From NCBI GenBank assembly GCA_965215315.1, contig CBDCDB010000008.1:3782001-3846000 (forward strand): a stretch of DNA of 64,000 nt. Reading direction: 5' to 3'. Position 1 is the stretch's first letter; every line of letters begins with the position of its first letter. The translations under genes were made by a program, and so were the position numbers. Below the pieces are notes generated by a model, which saw nothing but the letters and a program-made list of their open reading frames with translations, was not told the DNA's origin and did no database searches. Positions 52,442-61,561 of the stretch are shown in pieces. Source of the stretch: Truepera sp965215315. GTDB lineage: Bacteria; Deinococcota; Deinococci; Deinococcales; Trueperaceae.

Positions 52442-53074
52442 TCATAACTCCTTATTTTCGAGCTTGTATCTTATGTATGAGTTGAAGCTAGATGAATTAT
52501 CAAGTTCTGACTTGAAACGTTCTGGGTCATTTGCTAAACAATGGTCTCGGTGTTCGTTAACGCGAAGCTTAAGTTCCGCTGGGAGGAATGTATCTGGATT
52601 ATGCTGCTCAATCTGTTTTGGGTCAGCGGTATATGTGACATGGGCTTTAGTAACTAATCCTAAAGCCTCTTCTTTTGAGTATCCCTCACTTTGAAGCGAC
52701 CGATACATAGCTATCATCAGCGTCTTATCTTGTGTCAGCATAAAGCTTTGCTCGATTTTCGCCAAATTATGCCAGCTTAGAAAGTCATCTCGTCTAACGC
52801 CGTGTCTATACAATTTCTCTATGTAGTTCCGCAGATTTGGTTTACGGTCAGCTAAGGCCATGATTTTGTCACCATTGCCTATCTCGTGTATATCATCCTC
52901 GCCAGCGTCTTGCAGCCCTTTCTTTGCCAAATCAAGCAAATCTTGTGCTTGACTCTTTGCCTGCTCCGATGTCGGAACACCCATGATAATAAGTGCTTCC
53001 ACAGTCTCATTTATAAGGCGTCTCTCAATACTGCTTTCTGCATTGCTGGCTGGGCCAAAGAGTTTACGAAACAT
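52442..53074 (-). CDS. Hypothetical protein, 210 aa
   Basis: I do not recognise this protein. I place the start at ATG 53074, behind AAGGAG. It is charged and mostly helical, with no signal peptide or membrane segment. Segments such as LINETVEALIIMGVPTSEQAKSQAQDLLDLAKKGL and KAHVTYTADPKQIEQHN do not match a family I know. It is AT-richer than core genes. It lies upstream of the frameshifted nuclease-like gene in the same orientation; the two could once have formed a unit. An IS5 copy begins 75 bases upstream of its start. Confidence 0.55.
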   Translation of the reverse strand: MFRKLFGPASNAESSIERRLINETVEALIIMGVPTSEQAKSQAQDLLDLAKKGLQDAGEDDIHEIGNGDKIMALADRKPNLRNYIEKLYRHGVRRDDFLSWHNLAKIEQSFMLTQDKTLMIAMYRSLQSEGYSKEEALGLVTKAHVTYTADPKQIEQHNPDTFLPAELKLRVNEHRDHCLANDPERFKSELDNSSSFNSYIRYKLENKEL

Positions 53075-53198
53075 AGTCAGTCTCCTTGGCCCCATTATAA
53101 ATGAGAGTCCTATGGATTGGCGAGTAAACTTTCATCCAAGGTGTCTAGAAGCCATCTCAAAAACGAATAGTCAGCTGCATAGCTGTTAGAACGGTGGT

Positions 53199-54013
53199 AT
53201 GGAACTCACCGATGAACAGTGGGAAGTACTAGGGCCGCTCATTCCCGAACCAGCTCGACGCAAAGATGGCAAAGGCCGTCCCAGACGAGAACCACGAGCG
53301 ATACTTAAGGGCATCTGCTGGATATTACGAACGGGCGCACAGTGGGCTGATTTACCCGAGCGCTATCCGCCCTATCAGACGTGCCATCGGCGCTTTCAAG
53401 AATGGGAGAGAAACGGCGTGTTGCGGCAGATTCTAGAGACTTTAGCGCATGACCCCCTGCAGCGGGGCAAACTCGACTTGTCGGAATGCTTTATCGACGG
53501 TACCTTTGTGGCTGCGAAAAAAGGGGGTCAGCAGTTGGTAAGACTAAACGGGGTAAGGGTAGCAAAGTCATGGCGGTATCGGACGCTGGTGGTACTTGCC
53601 TCGCCCTGCACGTTACGTCTGCTAGCCCACATGAGGTCCGGTTGGTACACGCGACTCTCGCATCTCGACACGTCAGCGGCAAACCCGACAAGTTAATCGG
53701 TGACAAAGCGTATGACAGTGATCCGCTTGACGCTGAACTCGCCGAAGCAGGTGTTGAAATGATTGCGCCTCACCGAAGAAACCGTAAAAAAGCCAAGACG
53801 CAAGATGGACGTAAACTGAGGCGCTACAAACGGCGCTGGAAGATTGAACGGCTATTCGCCCACCTCGGCAACTTTCGCCGTCTGGTCGTTCGCTATGAAC
53901 ATCACTCCCTAAACTTCTTGGCCTTCCTGCATCTCGGCTGCATCAAATTACTGCTGAGCAGGAACGTCGCCAAGTCTATAAGCAACGTGAGAGACGAATA
54001 CCCGCAGCGTTGA
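53199..54013 (+). pseudogene. IS5-family transposase copy 2, truncated by insertion
   Basis: It has the same sequence as the copy at 4157, with the same two frames and A6G5 slip site, up to 53955. There the nested element begins and replaces the last few residues (RRF) with foreign codons ending at 54013. The catalytic residues are all before the break, but the right end of the element is now 2.2 kb away. Confidence 0.88.
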
Positions 54014-54705
54014 AGCCGAGAAGATCGGGTCACCACGGGTAATCTGCGATGTGTCTAATACCGCAAGGGCAAGTTTACACGCGCATTACATCCTGGGTCT
54101 TCTTTCCGGCAGCAAGAGCGTAACCGACATGGCTGAACGCGGCTTGTTGCCGTTTGGCAAGCAGTACGCCTGCAAGCTTCTAGCGCAGAATCCAAACCTC
54201 ACCAAGACGTTCTGACATGCTGTTTAGCCGACGCACCCCAGGGCGCTTACCTCGCCGTTGATCTGCTCAAGGTCAAGCACCAAGGTGAACGTATCGAGGG
54301 GGTCGGACGCTGTTATGACAACAGCAAGGGGGTGATGTGGGGTCACACGTTAGTGAGTAGTGGGCTGGTCCAGTTAGGCGAAGACCCTTATCTACTACGC
54401 TGTGATCCGTTTCCCGACGAGCTGATGAGTACTGAGCGCTACCCCAGACTCACGGCTACCGAGGCGATGCTCACGGTGGCTGGCGACGTCGTAAGCGCTG
54501 GCGTAAAGGTCAAGGCGTTGCTGGTCGATGCCGAGTTCACGACTCGACTGGGATTACGCTCCTTGAAGCAGCTACCGCTAGCTTTTGTTGGTCGCTTCAG
54601 AAGTAACGCCAAAGTGATGTTCGAAGCCCAAAAGGTGCGCGTCAACGATTTGGCTAAACGCTTCATGCCCGGCAAAGCGCGCTGGTATCCAAAACTCAGA
54701 CGCTA

Positions 54706-55688
54706 TAGCATTTGCAAAATAGGTTACGACACACGATAGTAAGGAATGCGAGCGTACTCGGAAGACTTAAGAACGAGAATCGTAATAGCAGTTGAGGAAG
54801 AAGGGCTTGCTAAGGTAGAAGTAGCAAGACGTTTCAAAATAGACCGAGCGACGGTTTATCGTTACCTAGCACGCGCTGGGCAAGGCGAACTCAAAGCGAA
54901 AACCTCACCAGGCCGCACCCGCAAGCTAACCCCGGAACAGGTGCAGGCGTTTAAGCGGCAGCTCGAGGCGCATAGCGATGAGACGCTGATAGAACATGCT
55001 GAACGGTTTGCCGAGGAACAGAGCGTCAACCTCGCCTTTTCGACGGTGAACTTGTATTGCAAACGACTGGGTATCACGCGTAAAAAAAGCGTCTCTACGC
55101 CAAAGAACGGGACGAAGCTGCTCGCGAACAGTGGTTAGCCGAAGTCACCCGGCTCGAGGCCGAAGACTTTGTGTTTCTAGATGAAAGCGGGGCGTGGTTG
55201 GGACTGACCCGCACCTACGCCCGCTCAGCTAAAGGAACCCGTGCAGTCGATGACGCCCCCAGACGCAGAGAAGGCAAGCTCAGCTTAATCGCTGCAATTA
55301 CCCCACAAGGACTCGACCCTGAACGTTGCCTGATTCATCCCGGTGCTGTAGATACTACGGCGTTTCTCACCTACTTGCGTGAGGTACTCGTCCCCACGCT
55401 AAACCCTGGACAAGTGGTGTTTATGGATAACTTCACCATTCACCACAACAAAAACGTCAGGCGACTCGTTGAAGGTGCAGGCTGCTACCTTGGCTACCTC
55501 CCAACCTACTCACCCGACTTTAATCCCATCGAACTCGTCTTCTCTAAAGTCAAAGCCTTTCTTAGAAAAGCCCGCGCAACTCTTGTCGCCGACCTCATCA
55601 ACGCTATCGCTAAAGCTATTGCTACCGTCTCACCGCAAGAGGTTCAGAACTGCTTTAATCACTGTGGCTATGATTGATGCAAATGCTA
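54706..55688 (+). mobile_element. IS630-family element (copy D), youngest of the nest
   Basis: Ends GCATTTGCA and TGCAAATGC, each next to a TA. The element is 983 bp and encodes a transposase in two overlapping frames. It is the innermost layer. Confidence 0.87.
54746..55677 (+). CDS. IS630-family transposase (copy D), two frames
   Basis: Frame 1 (54746-55138) starts MRAYSEDLRTRIVIAVEEEG and has a helix-turn-helix (LAKVEVARRFKIDRATVYRYL). A run of seven A (55082-55088) allows -1 slippage into KKKRLYAKERDEAAREQW, continuing to FVFLDESGAWLG (Asp), VVFMDNFTIHHNKNV (Asp) and PTYSPDFNPIELVFSKVKAFL (Glu). No other break is seen, so this copy is probably active. AAGGA lies 1-2 nt before the first ATG, which is unusually close. 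Confidence 0.87.
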
Positions 55689-56145
55689 GCTATATCAAAC
55701 GCCTCGAGGTCGTCCTAGCCGAAGTTGGCACTGTGGAGTTGCTGATTGTCTGGAAAGCTCAAGGGTTCGGCTGGCACCTCACCACCTTGATCAGTACCCT
55801 TAAAGCCGGCGTTCAGGAAGTCTTTCAGGCTTGGTCAGCGCGTTGGAGCCTGGAAGTCAGTCACAGGCTCCGAAAACAATCCTTGGCGTTGGGCGCGTGT
55901 CAGTGCCTGACCTATGCAGCTCATTTGCAACATGCCGAGCTGGTCAACCGGGCCTTCGGGCTGATGCGTCTAGAACGGCAACGAACATCTTATCTAACGT
56001 GGAAGTCGGCTCAGCAGCGCGCCGCTGAAACCCTGAGAAACGCCTTGCTGACCGAAGGTTTTCGTATGGTCGCCTGAAATTAACCCTTCAGTACGCGGTT
56101 TCTCAATTTGGCGACATTCCTGCTTAGGCGTTTTTGAGATGGCTT

Positions 56146-56893
56146 CTAGTCTTTAACGGCTCCCGCCGTAATCCCCGCAACAAAAAACCGTTGCAAGAAT
56201 AAAAACAGAATCAAAAATGGCACGGTCATCAGCACAGCCCCGACCATAATCCCGCCCCACGACACCCTCGTCAGTCCGATCAGCGTGCCGAGCGCAACGG
56301 GCGCGGTGTACATCGTTTTTTCGGTCAGGATTAAGAGCGGCCAGAGGTAGTCGTTCCACGCCGCCAAAAAGAGGATGATGCCCAGAGCCGCCATCACTGA
56401 CCGGACGAGCGGCAAGGCAATCTGGAAGAAGATGCGGTACTCGTTTGCGCCGTCAACTCTTGCGGCGTCGAGCAGACTCTGCGGCAACGATAAAAAGTTC
56501 TGCCGCATAAAGAAAATTCCGAGTGAATTGGCGAGTAACGGCAGCACCACGCCGATATACGAGTTCGTCAGCGAAAACTCGCGGGCAACCAAAATGTACT
56601 GCGGAATGACAACGACAAAGTACGGAATCGTCAGCGTCGCAATAACGATAGTAAAAATGGCAGCCCGACCTATGAACTGAAAGCGGGCGAAAGCGTAGCC
56701 AGCCATGCTCGTCAGGAGCAGCGACAGCAACGTGTAAATCCCTGAAATCATGATGTTGTTGAAGAGCGTGCGGAGAAAATTGGTATCGGCCTGAAGGTCT
56801 CGCAGGTTTGCCATGAACTCGCCGCCGGGTAGAAGCGGTACGGGGGTGCTGAAGATTTGCGGCTCGAGTACCGTCGAAAAAACGACTACCAGC
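56146..56893 (-). pseudogene. Sugar ABC permease, MalG type, 5'-truncated
   Basis: About 248 codons remain. The frame enters from the stop side as VVVFSTVLEPQIFSTPVPLLP, the end of the first helix and the following loop, so the first 30-40 residues are lost. From ATG 56814 it reads MANLRDLQADTNFLRTLFNN and continues with the MalG core, including the EAA loop DAARVDGANEYRIFFQIALPL and the ending FVAGITAGAVKD. Its stop TAG is part of the CTAG next to the IS5 end, so even the true C terminus is uncertain. It lies at the tail of the galactoside locus and is probably non-functional. Confidence 0.75.
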
Positions 56894-56932
56894 TAAAGGG
56901 GAGCGAGCTACGAGGGGTTACCTGGTGCCCCT

Positions 56933-58186
56933 TCAGCCCTTCGACCCCGAGGAAGCAATCCCCTCGACAAAATAGCGCTGCGCCAGCACGAAGATAATCA
57001 TGGGCGGCAAGATGGCGATCGCTGCGCCCGTCAAGACGATGTTGGGGCGGTCGGCTGCAATGTTGCGCAGTTTGATCAGCGCCAGGGTCAGCACGTGGTT
57101 GGTCACATTTGCCTCATTGATAATAAGGAGCGGCCACAAAAAGGAGTTCCAAGCGTACAAGAACGAGAAGATGGCGAGCGTGGCGATAGCTGGTCGGCTT
57201 AGCGGTACGAAAATCTGCCAGAGGATGCGGAAGCGGCTCGCGCCGTCAAGAGTAGCGGCTTCTTCTAAGTCTTTAGGGATGGACAGGAAAAACTGCCGCA
57301 TCAAGAAGGTGCCGTAAGCCGTGAAAACCCAGGGCAAGATAAGGGAAACGAGTTGGTTCTGCCAGTCTAAGATCACCATGAGGCGGTACATGGGGATAAT
57401 GAGCACTACAAAGGGGATCATGATGGAACCCAGGTAGGCCAGGAACAGGGTGTCGCGCCCGCGAAACTGAATCCGAGAAAAGGCGTAGCCGCCGAAGATA
57501 GAGGTGACGAGTTGTCCGACCACCACGAAAAGGGTCACGAGCGCAGTATTGACCAAGGCGCGGTCGAGGTCCAAACTAAAAAATGTGCGGTAGTTCGCCC
57601 ACTGGAAGTTCACGCTTTCCTGTCTTGGGGCAGTGCGCTCAGTTGCGTAGGTCTGGGCGCTCGGCTCGTCCGGAGCCACGAACTCATCGAGTGTGCTGCG
57701 GTAGGCTAGGAGCAGACGCTGGGTAGAGCCGTCCACGCGCACCTCATAAACGTCGAACGCTTCGTCGCCGCCCGTCCCGGTCAGCGCAACCTCTTCGTCT
57801 AAGTCGATAGCCTCGTCAAGGGGGAGCTGCGCGACGATCTCGCTGCTGCGGGGGTCGTCCACATTTAAGCGGTCTTGCGTGGTGAAGAAGCCGAAGCGCT
57901 CATCCTCGCCGGTCGCCACCACATTGCGCGTCTCTCCGTCTGCCCCGAGCCTATACACCGGTACCTCTTGACCGTTATACACCGTAGTTGCTTGGCTTAA
58001 AGGCAGGAGTCTGGGCGGATAGCGGAACACATCTGTAGAAGTCTTTAGCGAGGTTGAAATCATGTATAAAAAAGGAAAGATGATGATGAAGCCGAAGCCC
58101 AGCAAGAGGGCGTAGGCCAGTGCGCGCAGCGTCCAGGTTTTGATCCTGACTTGGCGGCGTCTCGAGCGGTTCTGATGTGTTGCCAT
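56933..58186 (-). CDS. Sugar ABC permease, MalG type, with large periplasmic insert
   Basis: This 417-residue permease is about 130 residues longer than usual. The first helix is followed by ISTSLKTSTDVFRYPPRLLP, as expected. Then comes an acidic insert of about 130 residues (about 68-198: VYNGQEVPVYRLGADGE, DERFGFFTTQDRLNVDDP, EVRVDGSTQRLLLAY) before the usual FQWANYRTFFSL and the permease core. The insert would be periplasmic. The EAA loop is EEAATLDGASRFRILWQIFVPL and the ending EGIASSGSKG is typical. AGGGG precedes the ATG. It is 8 bases from the preceding permease gene and low in CTCGAG. Confidence 0.9.
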   Translation of the reverse strand: MATHQNRSRRRQVRIKTWTLRALAYALLLGFGFIIIFPFLYMISTSLKTSTDVFRYPPRLLPLSQATTVYNGQEVPVYRLGADGETRNVVATGEDERFGFFTTQDRLNVDDPRSSEIVAQLPLDEAIDLDEEVALTGTGGDEAFDVYEVRVDGSTQRLLLAYRSTLDEFVAPDEPSAQTYATERTAPRQESVNFQWANYRTFFSLDLDRALVNTALVTLFVVVGQLVTSIFGGYAFSRIQFRGRDTLFLAYLGSIMIPFVVLIIPMYRLMVILDWQNQLVSLILPWVFTAYGTFLMRQFFLSIPKDLEEAATLDGASRFRILWQIFVPLSRPAIATLAIFSFLYAWNSFLWPLLIINEANVTNHVLTLALIKLRNIAADRPNIVLTGAAIAILPPMIIFVLAQRYFVEGIASSGSKG

Positions 58187-58194
58187 GCTAACCC

Positions 58195-59871
58195 CTAGTC
58201 GTACGCATCGTTGCGGTTGAGCCGGAACTGCAAGAAGGTAAAGCCGAAAATGATGAGGAACAAGACCCAGGCGATAGCTGAGGCGTAGCCAAAGTTAAAG
58301 CGGGTAAAGCCTTGCTGGTAGAGGTAGTAGACCAGGGTGGTGGCGTTTTCAGGGATAGGGATAGAGGGAAAAAGCGCGTAGGGCTCGTTAAAAACCTGCA
58401 AGCCGGTAATCAGGGTGGTGATCAGCACGAAGAAGGTGGTCGGGGCCAGCATGGGCAGGGTGACGTTGCGAAAGCGCTGCCAGCCATTTGCACCGTCGAT
58501 CTTGGCCGCCTCGTAGAGGGCTTTGGGAATCCCCTGCAAGCCCGCTAGAAAGAGCACGATGTTATAGCCGACCACCTGCCAGGCCGAGAGCAGCACCATC
58601 GAAAAAAGTACGACCCTTGGGTCGGAGAGCCACTCGACTTTGGGGTCGGCGACGCCAAGCCAGTTTGTCACGGTGGTGAGGGTGTAGTTGATGTAGCCGA
58701 CTGTGGGTGTATAGAGCCAGCGCCAGATAAGGGCCGTGCCGACCACCGCTGCAACTGAGGGTAGAAAGTAGAGCGCCCTAAAAAACCCCACCCCAGGCAA
58801 GGATGAGTTGAGGATGAGCGACATGCCTAAAGCGGGTAAAATAGCTAGCGGGAAGAGGAGCAGACAGAACCAAAGCGTGTTTCTGAGGCTGATCCAGAAC
58901 AGCCGGTCTTTGGCCCCGATGACGATCCGGGTGTCCCCCAAACTAAATTCCTGCACCACGGCGTAGCCGAACGAGAGCGCGTTCTGCGCCCGGACGCTGT
59001 CATCGTCTACGGTGACGACCTCGAGCGCTAGCAAGTTTGCGTAGTTTTGAACGCCGATCACGTTCGGTACTTGACCTACCGACGAGTCGGTAAAGCTTAG
59101 GTAGAACGACAGCAGGAGGGGCCCTGCAAAAAAGAACAGGAAGCCCAGGATGTTAGGCGAGAGCATGAACCAGCCTTGCCAGGCGTTGCGCCCATCGGGA
59201 GTTTCGCCGAAAAGTACCCCCAAACGGAGCATCTGCCAGGTCATCAGGCCAAATACAAGCACCGCTCCGGTCACGAGCCAAGTCGGCCACGCGCTGTAGC
59301 TAGACACGACCTCGCCTAAGCCTCCCAAAAAGTCCGACAGCAGCAAGAAAAACATTAGGGTGAGCGCCCCTACGGCGAGTCCGAGGCGCTCGAGGGAGGC
59401 TCGGCCTCGGCCTGGTGACACCCGTCCGCCGAGCCAGAAGAGCGTGTAGGCCAGTGCAAAGCCGAGCAGGAGCGGGGCGTTCGCCATGACGCCGTCTACG
59501 ATGTACTCGAAGCCCTCGTAAAGCCCCCAGAGACCAAAAAGCGCAAACAGCGAGAGGGCGAGCCCGCCGAAATTCAGGGTGAGCGAAAGGTAGCGCCCCA
59601 TGTTTTTTCGCTGTACTAGCAAGATGCTCCCTAGGAGTGCCAGCACGGCGGGGATGAGGGTGACGGTGGCGGCAAAATATTGGACGGGCGCGCCCAGGTC
59701 GGCGCGCTTGCCCAGAATAGTGAGGGTGTCCATGCGGAAAATAGTGGTGGCGAGCCAGACTGAGGCAACCGCGACCGCGAGGTGCCAAACAAGCGCCAAG
59801 GCGATAACGAGCGGCGCAGAGGAGGGCCTGATGGGTTGGTTGGCGGGACTGCTTGACGAAGCGACGCTCAT
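58195..59871 (-). CDS. Sugar ABC permease, MalF type, with N-terminal membrane extension
   Basis: This 558-residue permease has an N-terminal extension of about 230 residues with five or six extra hydrophobic helices (for example LVIALALVWHLAVAVASVWLA and LGLAVGALTLMFFLLLSDF). The normal MalF start then appears: WFMLSPNILGFLFFFAGPLLLSFYLSFTD. After IGVQNYANLLALE a further insert of about 40 residues precedes the core. The EAA loop is EAAKIDGANGWQRFRNVTLPML. It is the first permease gene of the operon, after the binding-protein gene. The extension is unusual for a MalF protein; its role is unknown. Confidence 0.9.
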   Translation of the reverse strand: MSVASSSSPANQPIRPSSAPLVIALALVWHLAVAVASVWLATTIFRMDTLTILGKRADLGAPVQYFAATVTLIPAVLALLGSILLVQRKNMGRYLSLTLNFGGLALSLFALFGLWGLYEGFEYIVDGVMANAPLLLGFALAYTLFWLGGRVSPGRGRASLERLGLAVGALTLMFFLLLSDFLGGLGEVVSSYSAWPTWLVTGAVLVFGLMTWQMLRLGVLFGETPDGRNAWQGWFMLSPNILGFLFFFAGPLLLSFYLSFTDSSVGQVPNVIGVQNYANLLALEVVTVDDDSVRAQNALSFGYAVVQEFSLGDTRIVIGAKDRLFWISLRNTLWFCLLLFPLAILPALGMSLILNSSLPGVGFFRALYFLPSVAAVVGTALIWRWLYTPTVGYINYTLTTVTNWLGVADPKVEWLSDPRVVLFSMVLLSAWQVVGYNIVLFLAGLQGIPKALYEAAKIDGANGWQRFRNVTLPMLAPTTFFVLITTLITGLQVFNEPYALFPSIPIPENATTLVYYLYQQGFTRFNFGYASAIAWVLFLIIFGFTFLQFRLNRNDAYD

Positions 59872-59925
59872 AAGGGGTGCCTATAACTTTCTTCGCGTGC
59901 CTGACGCGGTTGTCGCCATTTTGGA

Positions 59926-59951
59926 AGCGGGGTGGTTGTTACCACCCCGCT
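59926..59951 (-). terminator. Stable hairpin between binding-protein and permease genes
   Basis: Arms AGCGGGGTGGT and ACCACCCCGCT (11 bp) enclose a 4-nt loop, 6 bases after the stop of the binding-protein gene. There is no U tract. Such hairpins usually protect the 3' end of the binding-protein message or reduce read-through, so that more binding protein than permease is made. Confidence 0.7.
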
Positions 59952-59957
59952 CACGCG

Positions 59958-61232
59958 CTACTGACCTGCTTGCTGAAACTCCGGCGCGACCTGCGTGCAG
60001 ATAGTGTTAGCGAAGTCCTCTGCGCTGCGCTCGCCGTTAAAGACGCTCGCGACGCCGTTGCCGTAGGCCGTGTCGATAGCGGGCCAGTTGCCGGAGAAGA
60101 GCGGAGCCTCGGTGCGGACGTCAGGGGAGGTGGTGCCCTCGATAAAGGCTTGATTATTCACGCTGCTCTCGGGCAGGGTGCCCAAAAAGAGATCGATAGC
60201 TTCCTGGGTGTCGCGGCTCGGAATATTCGCGCCCAAGGAGGCGATCTCACCCTGAATCTCCGGGCTGGTAAGGCGCGTAATCAAATCCCAAGCCTCTTCA
60301 GGGTTTTGAGCGTTGGCGTTCACCACATACGCTCCCCAGAAAAGCCAGTTGGTTGCCTCACCGCTCGGGCCGACCGGCAGAGGTGCAACGTTCCACTCGA
60401 AACCGGCGTTGGCGACTGTGCCGGGGGTGGCCCAGCGACCGTTGATAAACATGCCGACGTTGCCTGCTAAAAAGGGCGGCTCACTGTCTGTTCCCCAAGG
60501 CACTGCCCAGCCTTCCTCAAACAAGCTGGCGGCGAAGGTCAACCCTTCAGTTGCCGCTTCTGTATCTAGAGCGCAAGAGGTGTAGTCCTCGTTAAAGAGG
60601 CTGCCCCCGGCCGCGTCTACGAAGTAACCCCAGTTAGCCCACCAAGCGTTCATACCGAAACCGTAAATTTCCTCGCCTAAGCTGCTAATCTCCTCGGCGG
60701 CCGCGGCGAACTCCTCCCAAGTCCAGTCGCCTTCGCCGGGGTACTCGAGCCCCGCCTCGTCAAACAGCTCGGCGTTGTAGTAAATAGCAAAAGCCGACAC
60801 GTCGCGCGGCAGGCCCCACAAGACGTCTTGGCCCTCTTGGATAGGGGTGGTCAGAAACCCCATCGGGCCGGGGTAGAAGTTCTCGGGGTTAAAGCTCTGG
60901 TCGGCGGCGGCGTACTCGGCAAGGTTCAGGATAAGCCCCGCCTGGGCGAAGCGTGCAATGTCGGTACCCGGAATCCAGAACACGTCGGGTGCGGTGCCCG
61001 CTTCAATCTCTGTGACCAGCACGTCTTGGTAAGAGGCGCTCTCTGAGCCGCCGGGCTCGTACTTAAGGCTCACGCCCTCCCAGGCTTCGTCGATAGTTCT
61101 GCTAGCCTGCTGATACACCTCAATTTCGGGCTGGTTGTCGGGGCGGGTGCGCCAGCGCAGGCTCACGTCCTCCTGGGCGAATGCGAAAAAAAAGCTGAGT
61201 AAGACGGTGAGGGCGAGTGTGCAACGAATCAT
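59958..61232 (-). CDS. Extracellular sugar-binding protein, SBP family 1
   Basis: This 424-residue binding protein has a signal peptide, CTLALTVLLSFFFAFAQ, with cleavage after AFA. The mature part follows SBP_bac_1 order: TRPDNQPEIEVYQQASRTIDEAWEGV, ALWGLPRDVSAF-type block (VLWGLPRDVSAFAIYYN), YPGEGDWTWEEFAAAAEEI and GNVGMFINGRWATP. I choose ATG 61232 behind AAAGGAGAAATCAGG; the frame is open 52 codons further upstream without a signal. It lies in the operon after the GH42 gene, so a galactoside ligand is likely but not proven. Confidence 0.92.
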   Translation of the reverse strand: MIRCTLALTVLLSFFFAFAQEDVSLRWRTRPDNQPEIEVYQQASRTIDEAWEGVSLKYEPGGSESASYQDVLVTEIEAGTAPDVFWIPGTDIARFAQAGLILNLAEYAAADQSFNPENFYPGPMGFLTTPIQEGQDVLWGLPRDVSAFAIYYNAELFDEAGLEYPGEGDWTWEEFAAAAEEISSLGEEIYGFGMNAWWANWGYFVDAAGGSLFNEDYTSCALDTEAATEGLTFAASLFEEGWAVPWGTDSEPPFLAGNVGMFINGRWATPGTVANAGFEWNVAPLPVGPSGEATNWLFWGAYVVNANAQNPEEAWDLITRLTSPEIQGEIASLGANIPSRDTQEAIDLFLGTLPESSVNNQAFIEGTTSPDVRTEAPLFSGNWPAIDTAYGNGVASVFNGERSAEDFANTICTQVAPEFQQAGQ

Positions 61233-61471
61233 CCTGATTTCTCCTTTAGCTATGATGTTGAAAAACAAATCCTTAAAAGCTGAGTGGAAGTATGTCGGTG
61301 CGGCCTCCTTTCCGTCACCTCTGCCAGGGCTACCCACGCGACTTGCAGGAAGCCCTTCAGCCGCTTGGGTCGGCTTGGTTGTGAGCACTTGTTACGAATA
61401 TGTATCATACCCCACCCGCCGTACGGAAAAAGCTACAGGTTTTGCACGCGCGTTTGTCCGTAAAGGCTTGT

Positions 61472-61498
61472 GGCAACGTCCTAGATGGTGACGTTGCC
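61472..61498. promoter_or_regulatory. 27-bp dyad between GH42 and binding-protein genes
   Basis: GGCAACGTC and GACGTTGCC (9-bp arms) are separated by a 9-nt spacer. No T tract follows on the minus strand, so an operator for a dimeric repressor is more likely than a terminator. On the minus strand TATGAT (near 61407) could be a -10 box of the binding-protein gene. The rest of 61233-61561 shows no gene. Confidence 0.5.
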
Positions 61499-61561
61499 GG
61501 ACGCGGCGGTGTTTCGGGTTCAAAGTTCGTACAAGTTCAGGTTGAATCAGCCGAAAAATCG

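Larger units (their letters stand above)
54050..56077 (+). pseudogene. IS4/IS701-like transposase, broken and interrupted
   Basis: The early part (about 54080-54210, LHAHYILGLLSGSKSVTDMAERG) ends in a stop at FGKQYACKLLAQNPNLTKTF. It resumes in another frame at AYLAVDLLKVKHQGERIEGV and runs through ALLVDAEFTTRLGLRSL (DDE Asp) to 54706, where IS630 copy D intervenes. The C-terminal part (55689-56077) reads SYIKRLEVVLAEVG and FQAWSARWSLEVSHR (DDE Glu). Removing copy D with one TA restores RYSYIKRL in frame. The early frameshift shows the element was already dead. Confidence 0.8.
53956..56124 (+). mobile_element. IS4/IS701-like element, split by IS630
   Basis: The ends share AGCAGGAACGTCGCCAA (left) and, inverted, AGCAGGAATGTCGCCAA (right). 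TGCT flanks on both sides could be a short target duplication, but because the repeat runs into it the exact boundary is uncertain by a few bases. Confidence 0.8.
53149..56145 (+). mobile_element. IS5-family element copy 2, with nested insertions
   Basis: The same ends as copy 1 (AAGCCATCTCAAAAACG and its complement), each next to CTAG. The left 807 bases appear identical to copy 1. The right end, from TAGGCGTTTTTGAGATGG, is displaced to 56125-56145 by an inserted IS4/IS701-like element, which itself holds an IS630 element. The right-hand CTAG supplies the stop codon of the adjacent permease fragment. Confidence 0.92.

Noticed and set aside
45623..53074. A complete defence island
   Set aside because: Only single candidates (GIY-YIG, nuclease-like remnant, macrodomain-like protein) are present, without a known gene set; kept as a low-level hypothesis only.
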